A program made the position numbers and the translations under genes. A stretch of DNA of 64,000 bases from Lachnospiraceae bacterium (GTDB lineage: Bacteria > Bacillota > Clostridia > Lachnospirales > Lachnospiraceae), in assembly GCA_024693135.1 (NCBI GenBank), contig JAILLN010000005.1, positions 31,972 to 95,971 of the forward strand, in the 5' to 3' direction. Positions 35,350 through 44,118 of this stretch are shown here, in pieces. The notes beneath the pieces were generated by a model. That model did no database searches. It was not told where the DNA came from and saw only the letters and a list, made by a program, of their open reading frames with translations. Within the stretch, counting starts at the first letter, position 1. Each line of letters opens with the position of its first letter.

Positions 35350-35942
35350 TGAAGAAGATTATTACCATCAGCCGGCAGTTCGGTGCCGGCGGAGGGCAGA
35401 TTGGCCGGGCTGTAGCCGACCGGCTGGGCTTCTATTACATGGATAAGGACATGATCATCCGCTCTGCCATGGAATCCTCGAATCTTACGCCGGATGATTT
35501 TCGTATGTATGATGAAAGGGTTCCTTTTAATTTCGGCTTCGGACAGAGCCTTTTTGATTTCTACAATAAGCCGCTGAATGAAAGGCTCTTTGAAGCCCAG
35601 CGGGAAGCCATCCTGAAGGTGGGGGGCAGGGGGGACTGCGTCATCGTGGGTCGGAATGCCAACGTGATCCTGAAGGAATTCGATCATTCCCTGCATGTCT
35701 TCATTTCCGCGACCCCCTATTTCCGGCTGCAGAACCTGAAGCAGAAGATGCCGGACTATACGGAGGACAAGATCTTAGAGGAGATGAAGTCCGTGGACAA
35801 GGCTCGGAGGAAATACTGCACGTATTATACCAATACCGAGTTCGGCAGCGCGGAGTATTATGATCTCTGCCTGAAAAGCTCCACTCTGGGGATCAGCCGG
35901 TGCGTGGACATCATCGTGGATGCCGCAAAAGAGGGAGAATGA
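35349..35942 (+). CDS. Cytidylate kinase-like family protein
   Basis: 198 residues of the 'cytidylate kinase-like' P-loop family: ITISRQFGAGGGQIGRAVADRLGF (the P-loop begins at FGAGGGQIG), CVIVGRNANVIL and a C-terminal CVDIIVDA. True Cmk has GPAGAGKST; this group is divergent and its substrate is not established. The start overlaps the ATPase stop (TGATG), so it is translated with the transporter, a common arrangement for this family. Confidence 0.85.
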   Translation: MKKIITISRQFGAGGGQIGRAVADRLGFYYMDKDMIIRSAMESSNLTPDDFRMYDERVPFNFGFGQSLFDFYNKPLNERLFEAQREAILKVGGRGDCVIVGRNANVILKEFDHSLHVFISATPYFRLQNLKQKMPDYTEDKILEEMKSVDKARRKYCTYYTNTEFGSAEYYDLCLKSSTLGISRCVDIIVDAAKEGE

Positions 35943-35972
35943 TTGACGATCAACGGGTAAGATCCGTATATA
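35943..35972 (+). promoter_or_regulatory. Promoter upstream of the HAD-S41 fusion gene
   Basis: TTGACG (35943-35948), 18-base spacer, TATATA (35967-35972), 55 bases upstream of the ATG at 36027. Confidence 0.58.
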
Positions 35973-36026
35973 TAGAAAGACAAACGTCCCCGATAATCTT
36001 TGCTTGGAAGAAAGGAAGGAATTGAG

Positions 36027-38930
36027 ATGAAAAAAACGAGACTGTGGGTGAAGGGGCTGCTTATGACTTTGCTGCTCATCATGGCCGGTGCCGGCAGCAT
36101 TCCGGTCTTTGCGGCGGAGGGAAAAGCCTCGCTCGAATACTGGAGCGAGGGCTCGAAGGCGGCGGAATCCATTACAGAGTATGTGGAGGCCACTACGGAT
36201 GAGACATCGGATTCCTATATCCCGGCAGAAGACCGCCTGGCGGTATTTGACCTGGACGGGACCATCATCGGGGAGCTGTATCCCTCGTATTTCGAATACA
36301 TGATGTTCATCCACAGGGCTCTGTATGACAGAAATTACGAAGCGCCGGCAGAGATGAAAGCCTTTGCCGAAGCATTGGAGGAGGGGCTTCAGACGGGCAA
36401 GAAGCCGGAAGGCCATGAGGAGCTTCATGCGAAGTATGCGGGGCAGGCCTATGCCGGCATGACCATTGAAGAAATGAAGGAATATGTCCGGGAATTCATG
36501 GAGAGCAGGGCAGACGGCTTTGAGAACCTCACCCGGGGAGATGCCTTCTATAAGCCCATGGTATCCCTGGTGGAGTACCTCACGGCCAATGATTTTGAGT
36601 GCTATATCGTAAGCGGCTCCGACCGTACCCTGGTCCGGGCCCTGATCAAGGATAAACTTCCCATCCCGGAAAACCGGGTCATCGGCATGAGCTATACCAT
36701 GGTGGCCTCCGGGCAGGAGGGAGAGGACGGCTTGAAGTACCGCTATACGCCGGAGGACCAGGTCATCCTGGGGGGAGATCTTATCATCAAGACCATCAAG
36801 ATGAATAAGGTAAGCGAGATCGCATTGGAGATCGGCAAGGTGCCGGTGCTCTGCTTTGGCAACAGCGACGGGGATCTTTCCATGGCACAGTATACCGTCA
36901 GCAATAAGCAGTATAAAGGAAAAGCCTACCAGGTGCTCTGCGACGACCTCACAAGGGAGCATGGAAATATGGACAAGGCAGATTCCATGGCAAAGACCTG
37001 TGAAGAGGCGGGCTTTGAGACCATCTCCATGCGGGACGACTTCGGCACCATCTACGGAGATGATGTCACCATCACGGATTATGCCTATGATGAGGCCTCC
37101 TTCCTGGGGGCAGAGGACGGGGTATTTACCGAGAAGGAGATGCCGCTCCATATCCTGAGGGAAAATGCCGAGCCCGATCAAAGCCGGACCATCACGGTGC
37201 GGTATTATGAGGATATGCCGAATGTGCCCTATGTGGGCATCAAGGAATGGTACGACTGCATCATGCAGGATTCCTTGGACGGCCCGGAAACCATGGCGGT
37301 GAACCGGGAAGGAGACGGAGCCTATACCTTGGTGAGCGCCCATGGAGAGGCGTCGATGGATACGAAGAAGGATGTGCTTTCCACGATGGATCTTTCCTCC
37401 TTTACAAACCAGATGTGCCTGACCCAGAAGGGCCTGGACCACAAGGAATATACCGATGGCATCCCCTATGTCAAAGTAAAGGAAGGCGGGGAATGGGAAA
37501 AGCAGGAAACCGTCCTGGACTTCGGCACCTACCACATCGACATCCATGGCGGGAGGGAGGATGTCTTTTTCCCGGTATCCACGCTGTCAGACCTTTTTTC
37601 CGATCTGCATTACCACTACAGTGCCTGCAATGGAGAGACCTTTTATTTCAATAATGACGTGAATACGGAATACATCCAGGATGTGGATCCGGACTACCTG
37701 AAGCCGATCTTTGCCATGCTGGATAAGGATCTGAACCGGCCGAAGGACATCACGGAGTATTCCTTCCATGAGCTGTGCTTCATCCTGGATCATTACTACG
37801 GCCTTCCCGGCAGGGCGCTCCTGAATGATGGACTGGCACAGAAGGGCCTCGTACAGGCGCTGAAGGATCTGGGAGAGATCGGGGAGATGACCCTGGAGAA
37901 TCTGCAGGATCCCAATTATGTCCGTTATATGCGGGGAATCGTCAATCTCCATTATTTCCTGGGGGACGGAGGGCATACCGGGCTCATGCGGGAGGATTAT
38001 CTTGCCTGGGAGAATGGCGACATCTATGAGGAGCTGGCAGAGCTCAAAAAGGAACAGGAGGAGGCCTTCAAGAGGGTGGAAGAGGAATGCGCGGATACAT
38101 CCTGGGATTCATATTTTGCAAGGATGAAGCTGAGGGACGATGCCTATGGCGGGAAAAATCTGGTCAAGGAAGGGGATACCATGGTCTTTGTACTGGATAA
38201 CTTCATGACCTTTGACACCCCGGGCTGGAAAAAATATTACGAAGAAGGAGGACCCCTTCCGGATCCGGAAAAAGACGACATGGTCCGCTTCATGGAGGCT
38301 TTGGAGGAAGCCGACAAGGATCCGGAGATCAAAAATCTGGTGGTGGACTGCTCCAATAATTTAGGCGGATCTTTGGATGAGGTGGCCATGCTTACCAGCC
38401 TGATCACAGGCAGGCGCGAGATCTCGGTTCCTATGGATGATACCCTGACGGGAGAGCATATGGTGGAGACCTTTCAGTCCGACTTGAATCTGGACGGGGT
38501 ATTTGACGAAAAGGATGAAAGGGAGCCTTACGACCTGAATTTTGCCGTGCTTACAAGCAACAGCTCCTTTTCCTGCGGCAATGCCTTCCCCTCGATCATG
38601 AAGGATCTGGGCTATATGATATTCGGAGAGCAGAGCGGAGGGGGAGCCTGTGCCGTGATGATCCAGGTCTCAGGCGAGGGGCTGCCCCTGCGGCTTTCTT
38701 CTGCCGTCGGCCGTATACTGAATGAGGCAGGGGAGGTCACCGATCAGGGTGTGCCGGTGGATGTGGATCTGATTCCTAAGAGAATGGATGGAAGAGAGCA
38801 ATACATTACCGTAAAGGATGTGGACATGGGATACGGGGAAGAGCCGACGGAGATCCGGACTCCGGATTACCGGGAGCTTTACGATATCGAAAGGCTCTCG
38901 GAGGAAATGAATGCCTTTTATGCGAAGTAA
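36027..38930 (+). CDS. Secreted fusion of a HAD-superfamily phosphatase and an S41-type serine peptidase
   Basis: 967 residues from the ATG at 36027 (GGAAGGAATTGAG upstream). A signal peptide ends near FAAEG. The HAD domain (about residues 60-330) has motif I FDLDGTIIG, motif II Ser in IVSGSDRT, a Lys in the LIKDKLPIP region and motif III CFGNSDGD, resembling secreted phosphoserine-phosphatase-like proteins. A middle region follows, then an S41/C-terminal-processing-peptidase-like domain (about 715-930) with VFVLDNF, LVVDCSNNLGGSLDE and the nucleophile region TSNSSFSCGN (near 843), then GEQSGGGA. Both halves look catalytically competent. It is exported and lacks an obvious anchor. I know of no function for this combination. 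Confidence 0.82.
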   Translation: MKKTRLWVKGLLMTLLLIMAGAGSIPVFAAEGKASLEYWSEGSKAAESITEYVEATTDETSDSYIPAEDRLAVFDLDGTIIGELYPSYFEYMMFIHRALYDRNYEAPAEMKAFAEALEEGLQTGKKPEGHEELHAKYAGQAYAGMTIEEMKEYVREFMESRADGFENLTRGDAFYKPMVSLVEYLTANDFECYIVSGSDRTLVRALIKDKLPIPENRVIGMSYTMVASGQEGEDGLKYRYTPEDQVILGGDLIIKTIKMNKVSEIALEIGKVPVLCFGNSDGDLSMAQYTVSNKQYKGKAYQVLCDDLTREHGNMDKADSMAKTCEEAGFETISMRDDFGTIYGDDVTITDYAYDEASFLGAEDGVFTEKEMPLHILRENAEPDQSRTITVRYYEDMPNVPYVGIKEWYDCIMQDSLDGPETMAVNREGDGAYTLVSAHGEASMDTKKDVLSTMDLSSFTNQMCLTQKGLDHKEYTDGIPYVKVKEGGEWEKQETVLDFGTYHIDIHGGREDVFFPVSTLSDLFSDLHYHYSACNGETFYFNNDVNTEYIQDVDPDYLKPIFAMLDKDLNRPKDITEYSFHELCFILDHYYGLPGRALLNDGLAQKGLVQALKDLGEIGEMTLENLQDPNYVRYMRGIVNLHYFLGDGGHTGLMREDYLAWENGDIYEELAELKKEQEEAFKRVEEECADTSWDSYFARMKLRDDAYGGKNLVKEGDTMVFVLDNFMTFDTPGWKKYYEEGGPLPDPEKDDMVRFMEALEEADKDPEIKNLVVDCSNNLGGSLDEVAMLTSLITGRREISVPMDDTLTGEHMVETFQSDLNLDGVFDEKDEREPYDLNFAVLTSNSSFSCGNAFPSIMKDLGYMIFGEQSGGGACAVMIQVSGEGLPLRLSSAVGRILNEAGEVTDQGVPVDVDLIPKRMDGREQYITVKDVDMGYGEEPTEIRTPDYRELYDIERLSEEMNAFYAK

Positions 38931-38969
38931 GTCCCCCAAAAAGCAAAAAGAAAAGAAATGAGAAAACAG

Positions 38970-38994
38970 CTCCCCCTTTGAAAAAAAAGGGGAG
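38970..38994 (+). terminator. Hairpin after the HAD-S41 gene
   Basis: CTCCCC (38970-38975) pairs with GGGGAG (38989-38994) around an A-rich loop. There is no T-run, and the loop overlaps the next promoter's -35, so termination is uncertain. Confidence 0.35.
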
Positions 38995-39005
38995 TATGTT
39001 ATAAT
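38978..39005 (+). promoter_or_regulatory. Promoter of the giant secreted protein gene
   Basis: TTGAAA (38978-38983), 16-base spacer, TATAAT (39000-39005), with a 120-base leader before the AAGGAGGTTTT ribosome binding site. Confidence 0.6.
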
Positions 39006-39125
39006 ACCAATCCAAGATTTATGCGATGTTGATATAGATTGGGTCTTGTCCGGGAAGGGCAGGTGCCCGTGTTTTAGGAAAGGGAATTCAAAGACTGGCA
39101 GGAACTGCCACAGCAAGGAGGTTTT

Positions 39126-42100
39126 ATGAGAAGGAAAAAAACGTATCACAAGAAAGTATTTGCCCTGATCCTGGCGATCGCCATGGTCTTCGGCACCACG
39201 GGGGCGGCCTGGGCCGGTGAGGCGGCTGTCCCTCAGGAGGCAGAAGCCCAGGGAGTGGCTTGGGGCGAAGAGGCCACGGACGAGCCCCTGATGGAGAAGA
39301 CCTCGGAGGAGCGCTATCTTGAGGCCGTGACGGAAGAGGCATCCGGGGCAGGGGAGGAGCTCATCATCCCTGCGGCTCCGGTGGAGGAGATGCCCCAGAG
39401 CGAAGGAAGCGGGGCTTTGGCTTCTCCCCTTGAGGAGCTGAAGGAAAGGCTCGGGATTGGAGCTGCGCCTGAATATGCCGGCGCCGCCCTTCAGACAGAG
39501 GCAGAGGAGCTGGAGGCTACGGGCTCAGGGAACCTGGCGAGGCCGGTGGTCTTTTCCGAAGATACCATCAAGCTGTCTGTAAGCAGCGACTTCACGCCGG
39601 ATAAGTTTTGGCTGAAGACTGGCTATAAAGCGGTCTCTCCCAACTATGTGGTCAAATATGTGAGTGAGAACAAAACGGAATTTACACTTTCCGAAAATTT
39701 CGATTATACGGTGAGCTATACGCAGAATACCAGGCCCGGCTATGGCTACGTATGCATCACTCCCTCCTCCGACAAGGCGGTAGCTACCGGGGATGAGTTC
39801 TATGAACTGTTCCGGGTTCATTACCAGGTGGACAAGGACAATGTGAAGGTGGACACCGTATCCGGAGGCAGCCAGTATATCACCATAAGCAATAATGACG
39901 TGAATGGCTATGACCTGGTGGCCGTGGTGGTAGAAAAGTCTGCCGAGGAAAGCCTGAAAAAATCGGGTAAGGTACTGGAGGGCGTCCGGATCCCTGCCAA
40001 TACCGGGAAGCCGACGAAGATCTATAATTGTTATGATGCCGAAGGAGACCGCAAGAGCTTCACGCCCAGCGCCAATTATGTCATTTATGTGGGGCCGGGC
40101 TGGTTTGACGGACTGCCTTACATCTGGATCGGAAATGAAGAAAAAGAATATTATATCGATGATGATATAATATATGGGGAATTTACGGCCTCTTCCGTAA
40201 AGCCCGCTCCTCCTGCAGGCTTTACCGACGGCTTTGCATCCGACCGGAAGCTGAAGGCCGTGACCAAGGCCAACCAGAATGTGGCGGTATCCTGGAAGAA
40301 AAAGCCGGGAGCAAAATACAGGCTGTATGCCCTGGAAAAGGCAGATGCGGAAGCAGGCTTAAGCCAGAGCGGCTGGCATCTGATCTGGCCGAAAAAATCC
40401 ACGGGCGGAGTATCCGACGGGGATGAGGCGAAGGGACCCGTGGCGGGAACAGGTGCCACCTTTACCTATACCAAGGACATCAATATCCTGAATTATGTGC
40501 GTAACGGCCTGGTGATGCTTGCGGAGTATGAAGGCGGATCCACCGACTTTGCCTCTGCCGCGAAATACCTGGTTCCGGTATCGCCGGTCATCTTCTATGT
40601 CGAGGGCGGGGAGAGCGAACTGAAGCAGGAGATCTGCTTCTCCAGCCTGAATGAGCAGGGCGTCCTGAACTACAAGCTGCAGGCCGCAGAAAAGAAAGCA
40701 TCGAATTTCAAGGATGAGGATGCGGACTGGAATACCATCGTGCCTTCAGAGGGAATCGAGGATGTGGACTTTGCGGTCAATGCAAAGATCACGGCCATGG
40801 CACAGCGCGCGGACTTTGAGAGCAAGAAGGCTCTGGAAATGGGTGCGGTGCATTACTTCAGGGTAAGGAGCGTCTATAATTTCAACGGATTGATCCTGAC
40901 CTCGCCTCCGGTGAATGAGAAAAAGGCAAAGGCCGGCCCCGCCAAGACCCGGATCTATTCCATGACCGGCATTGATCCCAAGGCCATGGCCGAGCTGCTG
41001 GTGACGGGCCAGGTGACCGGCACGCCTAAGACGATCCACAGCCATGATGAAGGCGAAGACCCGGATGAAAGCACCTGCTGGAAAAAAGGATATGTCACCA
41101 TAAGCAGCCCCATGGTGCTGGATACAACTACCGTAAACCGGGTGGAGCTCCTTCGGTGCGATAAGCAATATGGAAATTACAAAGTGGTGGCAAAGTATCC
41201 GGTAAGCATCCTGAATAAGACCAACAGAGATGGCTCGGAAAAGGCGAAGGGCCTCTATGCCATGCCCTTTAGCAGCCTCAGTGGCAATGCTAAGGAAGAA
41301 TATGAAAAGAATAAGGATAAATGGAACAAGTGCTATTACCTGACCTTCAATAATTTCGAAACGGGATATATGGACAGCAGGAAGAATCCTCCCGTACAGA
41401 AGGGGGGATGGTATTATGCGGTCCGGATCGTATCCAAGGCCGGATCTGCCCCGGGCGGCTTCTTTGACGGGGAATATAATCTGACCCGCAGAGAAGAGGT
41501 CTCCAATGCCATGTATGGCGATTACGGGGATGGAAGGATCGAGCTTTTCTGGCATCATGACGACTGCGTGAAATCCTACTGGATCTACCGGGCGCAGGGG
41601 ACGACGAGCGAGGATGCAGTACAGTCCCTCAAGAACTTCCTTGCAGATGGAAAGGGCGTAGGAAACAGTTCGTCGGGCTGGGTATTGCAGAAGAAGTCCG
41701 CCTCCTCCTTTAAGAAGGAGAATCTGGGCGGCTCGCAGGGCATCTATAAATATCATCTCTTTACGGACCGGAAGAGCCTGGAGCTTGGTAAGTATTACTG
41801 CTATGCCATCCGTCCCGTATACAATGCATCGGCCGAGAAGCTGGAGAAATATGAGGAAAATACGGAATTCTGGCGTACCACGGTCCGGATGGACAATGCG
41901 GTTATGCTCAGCGCAGGGAACCTTCATATCAAGACAGTAAAGGTCGAGAACTATAGCGCCAAGGGACTTACCGTGAAATGGACCGCGGCTCCGAAGTCGA
42001 AGTCCACTAAGAAGAATAAGGCTACATCATATAAGATATTCCGCTGCGATTCCGGCGATACGACGAAGGCCGAAAATTATAAGGAGATCAGGACAGTAGA

Positions 42101-42875
42101 ACAGGGAACAGCTGATTTCAAACGCCTGGCCATCGATGATCTGGGCCTGGAGATCGGAAAGAGCTATTCCTATTATGTAAAGCCATACTACGGTGAAGCA
42201 GAGGGCGGCGCAGACCAGATGTTCCAGAATAAGTCTCCGGCCAATAATATCACCAGGCCGCTGAAGGTGGTGGACCTGAAGGCGACGAAGCGGAATACTT
42301 CCCAGGGAGCCACGGTCAAGTGGGGCATCAACAGCAAGGACCAGCCCTATTTCAACACCGGAGAGCTGACATGCTGGATCAGCACGGATAAGGGTACCAG
42401 CTGGTTTTTACCGGAGTCGAATACTTCTTATAAGGATACCAGCAGCCTGTCCAGAGGAAACAGGAGAACATATTATGTTCAGGTTGTTGCTAAGTCGAAC
42501 GGCACAGCAAGTAAGTCGGCTTCTGTAGCCTACAGCCTTCCCAGCAGGCTTACCACAGACAAGGATGACTTTACGGTGAAGGCCGGAGAGACGGCGACCA
42601 TCAAGGTCTACTTCAAGGACAATACCGGCTCGGATGCCACTGTGAGAGAGCTGGACGGCAAGCCCACAAGCTCCGACAGCAAGGTCGTGGAGGTCACGGG
42701 CTATGAGAACAAGGACAACTATGTGGCCGTGAAGGTCAAGGGCATCAAGTCTTCTTATGGCGGCAGGATCAGCATCAAGATCAAGGGCTGGGGCGGTTCC
42801 CCGGAGAAGACGGTACATGTGAAGGTAGAGCAGGCCAGCTCCAGCTACTGGAGCGGCAGCAGCTCCATGCGGTAA
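39126..42875 (+). CDS. Giant secreted protein with fibronectin III-like modules
   Basis: 1249 residues. The signal peptide (basic MRRKKTYHKK, hydrophobic core, TGAAWAGEA cleavage region) is followed by an acidic low-complexity segment (to about 140) and many beta-sandwich modules. Several show Fn3-like patterns such as KATKRNTSQGATVKWG, TVKVENYSAKGLTVKWT and YYVQVVAKS. The last ~110 residues (FTVKAGETATIKVYF) look like an Ig-like domain, and the protein ends in a Ser-rich SSYWSGSSSMR tail. There is no LPxTG, transmembrane helix or known cell-wall binding repeat at the C-terminus. Probably an extracellular scaffold or adhesin; the catalytic role, if any, is not visible. Confidence 0.75.
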   Translation: MRRKKTYHKKVFALILAIAMVFGTTGAAWAGEAAVPQEAEAQGVAWGEEATDEPLMEKTSEERYLEAVTEEASGAGEELIIPAAPVEEMPQSEGSGALASPLEELKERLGIGAAPEYAGAALQTEAEELEATGSGNLARPVVFSEDTIKLSVSSDFTPDKFWLKTGYKAVSPNYVVKYVSENKTEFTLSENFDYTVSYTQNTRPGYGYVCITPSSDKAVATGDEFYELFRVHYQVDKDNVKVDTVSGGSQYITISNNDVNGYDLVAVVVEKSAEESLKKSGKVLEGVRIPANTGKPTKIYNCYDAEGDRKSFTPSANYVIYVGPGWFDGLPYIWIGNEEKEYYIDDDIIYGEFTASSVKPAPPAGFTDGFASDRKLKAVTKANQNVAVSWKKKPGAKYRLYALEKADAEAGLSQSGWHLIWPKKSTGGVSDGDEAKGPVAGTGATFTYTKDINILNYVRNGLVMLAEYEGGSTDFASAAKYLVPVSPVIFYVEGGESELKQEICFSSLNEQGVLNYKLQAAEKKASNFKDEDADWNTIVPSEGIEDVDFAVNAKITAMAQRADFESKKALEMGAVHYFRVRSVYNFNGLILTSPPVNEKKAKAGPAKTRIYSMTGIDPKAMAELLVTGQVTGTPKTIHSHDEGEDPDESTCWKKGYVTISSPMVLDTTTVNRVELLRCDKQYGNYKVVAKYPVSILNKTNRDGSEKAKGLYAMPFSSLSGNAKEEYEKNKDKWNKCYYLTFNNFETGYMDSRKNPPVQKGGWYYAVRIVSKAGSAPGGFFDGEYNLTRREEVSNAMYGDYGDGRIELFWHHDDCVKSYWIYRAQGTTSEDAVQSLKNFLADGKGVGNSSSGWVLQKKSASSFKKENLGGSQGIYKYHLFTDRKSLELGKYYCYAIRPVYNASAEKLEKYEENTEFWRTTVRMDNAVMLSAGNLHIKTVKVENYSAKGLTVKWTAAPKSKSTKKNKATSYKIFRCDSGDTTKAENYKEIRTVEQGTADFKRLAIDDLGLEIGKSYSYYVKPYYGEAEGGADQMFQNKSPANNITRPLKVVDLKATKRNTSQGATVKWGINSKDQPYFNTGELTCWISTDKGTSWFLPESNTSYKDTSSLSRGNRRTYYVQVVAKSNGTASKSASVAYSLPSRLTTDKDDFTVKAGETATIKVYFKDNTGSDATVRELDGKPTSSDSKVVEVTGYENKDNYVAVKVKGIKSSYGGRISIKIKGWGGSPEKTVHVKVEQASSSYWSGSSSMR

Positions 42876-42911
42876 GGATCCGTAAAGACGTGACAACATT
42901 TTGAGCAAAAG

Positions 42912-42955
42912 AGACCGGCAGGCTTCGATACAGGAGGCCTGCCGGTCTTCTTATT
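42912..42955 (+). terminator. Strong Rho-independent terminator
   Basis: Perfect 12-bp stem AGACCGGCAGGC (42912-42923) with GCCTGCCGGTCT (42937-42948), a 13-base loop and a T-rich TCTTATTT end. It stops the giant secreted protein transcript. Confidence 0.92.
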
Positions 42956-42989
42956 TCGGGATTTTCGCGTTCTTGGCCCGAAAAGGCAC

Positions 42990-43008
42990 GTCACATAATG
43001 CCAAATTT
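42990..43008 (+). promoter_or_regulatory. Candidate AraC operator in front of the araC-type gene
   Basis: GTCACATAATGCCAAATTT, matching 16 of 19 bases with the site at 46361-46379. Both end exactly 40 bases before a TAAAAT -10. This supports autoregulation by the AraC protein. Confidence 0.6.
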
Positions 43009-43024
43009 GATGCATCATTATTCA

Positions 43025-43053
43025 TTGTTTCATTTCCCTGAAAAGGTTAAAAT
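43025..43053 (+). promoter_or_regulatory. Promoter of the AraC regulator/alpha-galactosidase transcript
   Basis: TTGTTT (43025-43030), 17-base spacer, TAAAAT (43048-43053), 17 bases downstream of the candidate operator. Confidence 0.6.
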
Positions 43054-43125
43054 AAAGAGGTAAACCGTGAGGATCGGAGGCGGCCTTGATCTTGAAGCCG
43101 CGGTGAGTTTTTCAGGGAGTCAGCA

Positions 43126-44118
43126 GTGGATTACAGGGAGATCATGTATACCAACGTGGAGGGATATGCCGGCCTGGGAGGGCTGCAGGAAAGGGGTCCC
43201 TTCGGCATTACCATGGCGGTAAACCTGGACTATACGGGAAGGGAGAAATGCGAGAAGGGACACCGGTTCGGTCCCTTTATCCGGTACTGCTACCTGGTGC
43301 ATGTGGTCCTGGACGGAAAGGGCCTCTACCGGGTCAATGACCGGACCTATGAGCTGGGAAAAAATACCGCCTTCGTGATCTTTCCCGGGGTGGAGTCCGT
43401 GTACCAGGCAAGCTTCGAGGATCCCTGGACCTACTGCTGGGTGGGAATGCACGGCTATAATGTGCAGGAATTCTTCAACCGGCTGCACGTCACGCCGGAT
43501 AATCCGGTGATTGAGCTCACCGATACGGAGCAGCTGGAGGAGAGCGTGGCAGAGCTGATGAACGCCTGCAATATGTCCCATGCCAATGAGCTGATCCGCC
43601 TGGGGCAGACCATCCGCTTCATGGGTCTTTTAGAGGGCAAGAGGCGGATCGATCCCGGAGAGAGCGGCGCGAGGAAGTATCCGGCCCATGTGTATGTGAA
43701 ATATACCCTGGATTATATCCGGACCCATTACCAGAGCGAGATCCGGATCGAAGATATGTCGGACCAGATCGGGATCCACCGCAGCTACCTTTCCAGAAAT
43801 TTCAAGAAGGAGACGGGGATGTCCCCCAAGGAATTCCTGATCAATTACCGGCTGGAAAAGTCGGCCCTCCTTCTGGTCAATTGCGGGGACGACATCAGCG
43901 TCGTGGCAAATAACGTGGGTTATCCGGACCAGACGGCCTTTTCCAAGGCCTTTAAGAAAAAATACGGGATGAGCCCGCAGAAATACCGGAAGACCCAGAG
44001 GACCGCCATGATCCGGGACGACAAGGATCTGGACCTGACAAGGCCGATCGGAAAGATAGCGGAAAAGAAAACAGAGGAGAAAGCAGAGCAGAAGGCGGAG
44101 CAGAAAGGAGCAGAATGA
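43126..44118 (+). CDS. AraC-family transcriptional regulator of the alpha-galactoside locus (MsmR-like)
   Basis: 330 residues, GTG start preceded by AGGGAG. An N-terminal cupin-type sugar-sensing domain (about 1-150; LVHVVLDGKGLYRVNDRTY, FVIFPGVES) is followed by a linker and two helix-turn-helix motifs (about 195-295; RIEDMSDQIGIHRSYLSRNF and ISVVANNVGYPDQTAFSKAF). The C-terminal tail is Lys/Glu-rich. It overlaps the alpha-galactosidase gene, and a shared site in front of its own and the binding-protein promoter suggests it controls both. Such regulators (MsmR/RafR) activate raffinose/melibiose genes on substrate binding. Confidence 0.9.
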   Translation: MDYREIMYTNVEGYAGLGGLQERGPFGITMAVNLDYTGREKCEKGHRFGPFIRYCYLVHVVLDGKGLYRVNDRTYELGKNTAFVIFPGVESVYQASFEDPWTYCWVGMHGYNVQEFFNRLHVTPDNPVIELTDTEQLEESVAELMNACNMSHANELIRLGQTIRFMGLLEGKRRIDPGESGARKYPAHVYVKYTLDYIRTHYQSEIRIEDMSDQIGIHRSYLSRNFKKETGMSPKEFLINYRLEKSALLLVNCGDDISVVANNVGYPDQTAFSKAFKKKYGMSPQKYRKTQRTAMIRDDKDLDLTRPIGKIAEKKTEEKAEQKAEQKGAE

